This document shows, piece by piece, positions 34,719 through 37,456 of a stretch of DNA of 37,456 bases (the first letter of the stretch is position 1; each line of letters begins with the position of its first letter). Under the pieces are notes generated by a model. The model made no database searches. It saw only the letters and a list, made by a program, of their open reading frames with translations, and had not been told where the DNA came from. The position numbers were made by a program, and so were the translations under genes. This stretch comes from QYOJ01 sp964449285 (GTDB lineage: Bacteria > Bacteroidota > Bacteroidia > Bacteroidales > FEN-979), in NCBI GenBank assembly GCA_964449285.1, contig CAYUZX010000030.1, forward strand, positions 1 through 37,456. Reading direction: 5' to 3'.

Positions 34719-36761
34719 ATGAAAGCCGAACATAAAAAATTCAAGCGTACAACAGTCACGTCGGCATTGCCCTATGCCAACGGACCTCTTCATATCGGCC
34801 ACCTGGCCGGTGTTTATGTGCCAGCAGACATTTATGTGCGATTTTTGCGGATGTCGGGCGAGGATGTAATCTTCATCGGAGGATCAGATGAACATGGCGT
34901 TCCTATCACGATCAAGGCGCGTCAACAGGGTGTTTCGCCTCAGGAGATCGTGGATAAATATCATGGAATCATCAAAAAATCATTTGAGGATTTCGGAATC
35001 TCCTTCGACATCTACTCACGCACTTCCAATAAGATCCATCATGAAACCGCTTCTGAGTTCTTCCGGAAGATGTATGATGCGGGACAGTTCATCGAGAAGA
35101 TCACCGAGCAATACTACGACGAAGCGACGGACCATTTCCTTGCCGACCGTTACATCACCGGAACTTGTCCGGTTTGCGGATATGATAAAGCTTATGGCGA
35201 CCAGTGTGAAAAGTGCGGATCTTCTCTCAATGCAACCGATCTGATCAACCCGAAATCGGTGCTGAGTGGCAATGTGCCGGTGATGAAGGAGACAAAACAC
35301 TGGTACCTTCCCCTCGATCAATATGAGCCGTGGTTGCGGGAATGGATCCTGGAAGGGCATAAAGAGGATTGGAAAACCAATGTGTTTGGCCAGTGTAAAT
35401 CGTGGATCGACCAGGGGCTTCAACCCCGTGCTGTTACCCGCGACCTCGACTGGGGCGTGCCGGTGCCGGTGAAAGGGGCTGACGGGAAAGTCCTGTATGT
35501 GTGGTTCGACGCTCCTATCGGATACATTTCGGCCACCAAAGAGTTAACCCCCGAGTGGGAAAAATACTGGAAAGACCCGGAGACCAGGCTGATTCATTTT
35601 ATCGGAAAAGATAACATCGTGTTCCACTGCATCATCTTCCCGGCCATGCTGAAAGGGGAAGGAACCTATATTGTTCCGGATAATGTGCCTGCCTTCGAGT
35701 TCATGAACCTCGAAAACGATAAGATTTCCACCTCACGCAACTGGGCGGTATGGCTGCACGAATACCTGGAAGAGTTTCCCGGGAAACAGGATGTATTAAG
35801 GTATGTCCTGACTTCCAATGCCCCGGAAACCAAAGACAACGACTTCACCTGGAAAGACTTCCAGGCGAAAAATAACAATGAACTGGTTGCCATTTTCGGA
35901 AATTTTGTGAACCGCACGCTGGTGCTCACAGAGAAATATTTCGAGGGGAAGATTCCTCCACAGGGGGCTCTGAATGATCTAGACAAGGCCACACTTGAAG
36001 AAATGAAGCAGATCCCCGGCCGTATTGCCGACAGCCTGCATCATTTCCGCTTTCGCGAAAGTCTTGCCGGTATGATGAACCTTGCCCGGTTGGGGAACAA
36101 ATACCTCACCGAAAGCGAGCCCTGGAAAGTCTTTGCCATTGATCCGGGCAGGGTAGGAACCGTTTTGAATATCTCCCTTCAGATTTGCGCACAACTCTCC
36201 ATCGTGGCCCAACCTTTCCTCCCTTTTACATCGGAAAAAATAAGGAAGATGCTAAACATCCCCGAATACATGTGGGCTGATGCAACCCTCCTGACCTGGC
36301 TTCCTGCCGAACATCAGCTGAATAAAGCGGAGCTGCTCTTCGAAAAGATCGACGACAAAGTCATCGAAGCACAAATCCAGAAACTACTAGACACCCGCCA
36401 AGGGAATGCCGATGCCGCAGAGCCGCCATTCATGGCGGAAATCGTTTACGACGATTTCTCCAAACTCGACATCCGCGTTGCCACGATACTGGAAGCCGAG
36501 GTGGTTCCCAATACCGATAAACTCTTAAAACTGAAGGTTGACACAGGCCTGGATCAACGAACCATCGTATCAGGTATCGCGCAATATTTTAAACCTGAAA
36601 ATCTTATTGGTCAGCGGGTCACTATCCTGGTAAACCTTGCTCCGCGAAAACTCCGGGGGATCGAATCCCAGGGGATGATCCTCACAGCCGAGAACCCTGA
36701 CGGGACACTTTATCTCATCACGCCAGACGAAGGAGCAGTGAACGGGGCGTCTGTAAAATAA
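34719..36761 (+). CDS. metG: Methionyl-tRNA synthetase with C-terminal tRNA-binding domain
   Basis: A protein of 680 residues that charges tRNA-Met with methionine using ATP. The ATG at 34719 is chosen because the long upstream extension of the frame overlaps the SGNH gene and has no family similarity. Landmarks: HIGH at 25-28 (PLHIGHLAG), a four-Cys zinc knuckle (Cys150, Cys153, Cys163, Cys166), and the second signature as KISTS (335-339) instead of KMSKS. The C-terminus (about 575-680, DIRVATILEAEVVPNTDKL) is an EMAP/Trbp111-like tRNA-binding domain, giving the long-form MetRS common in this phylum. Confidence 0.97.
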   Translation: MKAEHKKFKRTTVTSALPYANGPLHIGHLAGVYVPADIYVRFLRMSGEDVIFIGGSDEHGVPITIKARQQGVSPQEIVDKYHGIIKKSFEDFGISFDIYSRTSNKIHHETASEFFRKMYDAGQFIEKITEQYYDEATDHFLADRYITGTCPVCGYDKAYGDQCEKCGSSLNATDLINPKSVLSGNVPVMKETKHWYLPLDQYEPWLREWILEGHKEDWKTNVFGQCKSWIDQGLQPRAVTRDLDWGVPVPVKGADGKVLYVWFDAPIGYISATKELTPEWEKYWKDPETRLIHFIGKDNIVFHCIIFPAMLKGEGTYIVPDNVPAFEFMNLENDKISTSRNWAVWLHEYLEEFPGKQDVLRYVLTSNAPETKDNDFTWKDFQAKNNNELVAIFGNFVNRTLVLTEKYFEGKIPPQGALNDLDKATLEEMKQIPGRIADSLHHFRFRESLAGMMNLARLGNKYLTESEPWKVFAIDPGRVGTVLNISLQICAQLSIVAQPFLPFTSEKIRKMLNIPEYMWADATLLTWLPAEHQLNKAELLFEKIDDKVIEAQIQKLLDTRQGNADAAEPPFMAEIVYDDFSKLDIRVATILEAEVVPNTDKLLKLKVDTGLDQRTIVSGIAQYFKPENLIGQRVTILVNLAPRKLRGIESQGMILTAENPDGTLYLITPDEGAVNGASVK

Positions 36762-36798
36762 GTTTAGATTTCATGTAATCGTTGACAATTCCCTGACT

Positions 36799-37456
36799 AT
36801 GAAAAACGATTTCACAAACGAGAAAAAGCAGCTTAAGTCAATTGTTGATAAGCATTTTATACCCGTTCTTGAAGCGGACCTCGAAAACCAGATCGCATTC
36901 ATTGAATCTGTAAAAAGACTCCAGAAAAAGTATGCAGATGTCCCTTACGATCAACAACAGAGGAATGACTGTGTTACCGCGATAAAGCAATATAAGGAGG
37001 ATCTGATCCTGTTGGTGGAGAATTATTTTGCCACAAAAGAACCAGCAACCTTTCATGTTCAATTCCCTTCGTTCGTAAAGGCAGTCGATACATTTATTGA
37101 ATCTGTCGAGGATCGAATTGTGAGGATCCAGGAACCTGAACGGTTTATCAGTCAGCCTGAAGACTCTGCATTTATCAAATTCGGAAAAAGATTCAAGCGC
37201 TGGAGCTTTGTTATCTCTAAATTCCCGGAACGAATAGAAAATCTCTTCAGGAAGGCATCTAAAAAGAGTCTGAAGCCCCTGAAAGAATGGACACATCAAG
37301 TAGATACTAAAAATCTGGCTCAATTTTATCTGAAAGAGCGCCTCTCCTATCGACTTGCCGGTTTGCTTAACATCGTTCACAAAAGTAAATGCAGTACGTC
37401 ACTCCTGGTTTGGAAAGCAGATGAAGAAATTATGGCCAGGGCAGAAGATTTCCTGG
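36799..37456 (+). CDS. Unrecognised helical protein (3' partial)
   Basis: The frame from the ATG at 36799 (37 bases after metG) stays open to the window end, 219 codons, so the C-terminus is missing. It has no recognisable family. The protein is hydrophilic, rich in Lys and Glu, with no signal peptide, and looks helical with coiled-coil-like stretches (LENQIAFIESVKRLQKK, VDTFIESVEDRIVRIQ). A 180-codon frame on the opposite strand (36838-37380) is its shadow. The gene likely continues outside the window. Confidence 0.7.
   Translation, partial: MKNDFTNEKKQLKSIVDKHFIPVLEADLENQIAFIESVKRLQKKYADVPYDQQQRNDCVTAIKQYKEDLILLVENYFATKEPATFHVQFPSFVKAVDTFIESVEDRIVRIQEPERFISQPEDSAFIKFGKRFKRWSFVISKFPERIENLFRKASKKSLKPLKEWTHQVDTKNLAQFYLKERLSYRLAGLLNIVHKSKCSTSLLVWKADEEIMARAEDFL

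Noticed and set aside
36838..37380. 180-codon frame on the minus strand
   Set aside because: It is antisense to a longer open + frame that starts just after metG; the + frame has more natural codons and start position.

Overview
The window looks like chromosomal DNA of a Bacteroidota member, most likely an uncultured Bacteroidales or Marinilabiliales-type lineage recovered as a draft or metagenomic scaffold. Evidence: five consecutive large secreted proteins, four with a clear signal peptide and all with a type IX secretion (T9SS) C-terminal sorting domain (YPNP-type motif near the C-terminus); gingipain-like C25 peptidases; Bacteroidota-type -7 promoter boxes (TAnnTTTG) before many genes; few Shine-Dalgarno sequences; and the dut / TPR / DUF4292 lipoprotein / EnvC-like gene order familiar from this phylum. 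Two runs of exactly 100 N, each flanked by the same 55 bases on both sides, show unmerged contig ends in a scaffold.

Region 1 (1-15841, + strand) is a T9SS cargo island: an Omp28-like thioredoxin-fold protein (5' end missing), two C25 (gingipain-like) peptidases, an odd ECF sigma-factor gene interrupted by the first assembly gap, and two giant beta-propeller proteins with Asp-box/BNR repeats. PKD and Ig-like modules are shared between these cargo proteins.

Region 2 (15879-22845, - strand) is an envelope gene set, read from high to low coordinates: Wzx-like flippase, dUTPase, an octamer repeat array holding the second assembly gap, TPR protein, DUF4292 lipoprotein, EnvC-like coiled-coil/degenerate LytM protein and an EamA transporter. 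The last four overlap or nearly touch and form a tight operon.

Region 3 (22915-31018) is mixed housekeeping: a viroplasmin-domain RNase H, a C69 dipeptidase, a MazF/RHH toxin-antitoxin pair, YraN, an S66 LD-carboxypeptidase, a KefB/KefC-type antiporter and a GNAT-nitrilase fusion. Its intergenic spaces carry short tandem repeats and C/G-rich hairpins that look like dispersed repeats.

Region 4 (31022-37456) holds an MscS channel, a voltage-gated-type K+ channel with a C-terminal zinc ribbon, a peroxiredoxin-like protein, an SGNH hydrolase, methionyl-tRNA synthetase, and the start of an unrecognised helical protein that runs off the end. No rRNA, tRNA, CRISPR array, prophage or insertion sequence was seen.

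The most unusual item is the sigma-factor gene: region 2 of an ECF sigma factor runs in frame into a beta-strand-repeat domain and region 4 is missing. It may be a real fusion, a deletion or a misassembly, and the sequence alone does not decide. I found no convincing evidence of a wholly new multi-gene system.
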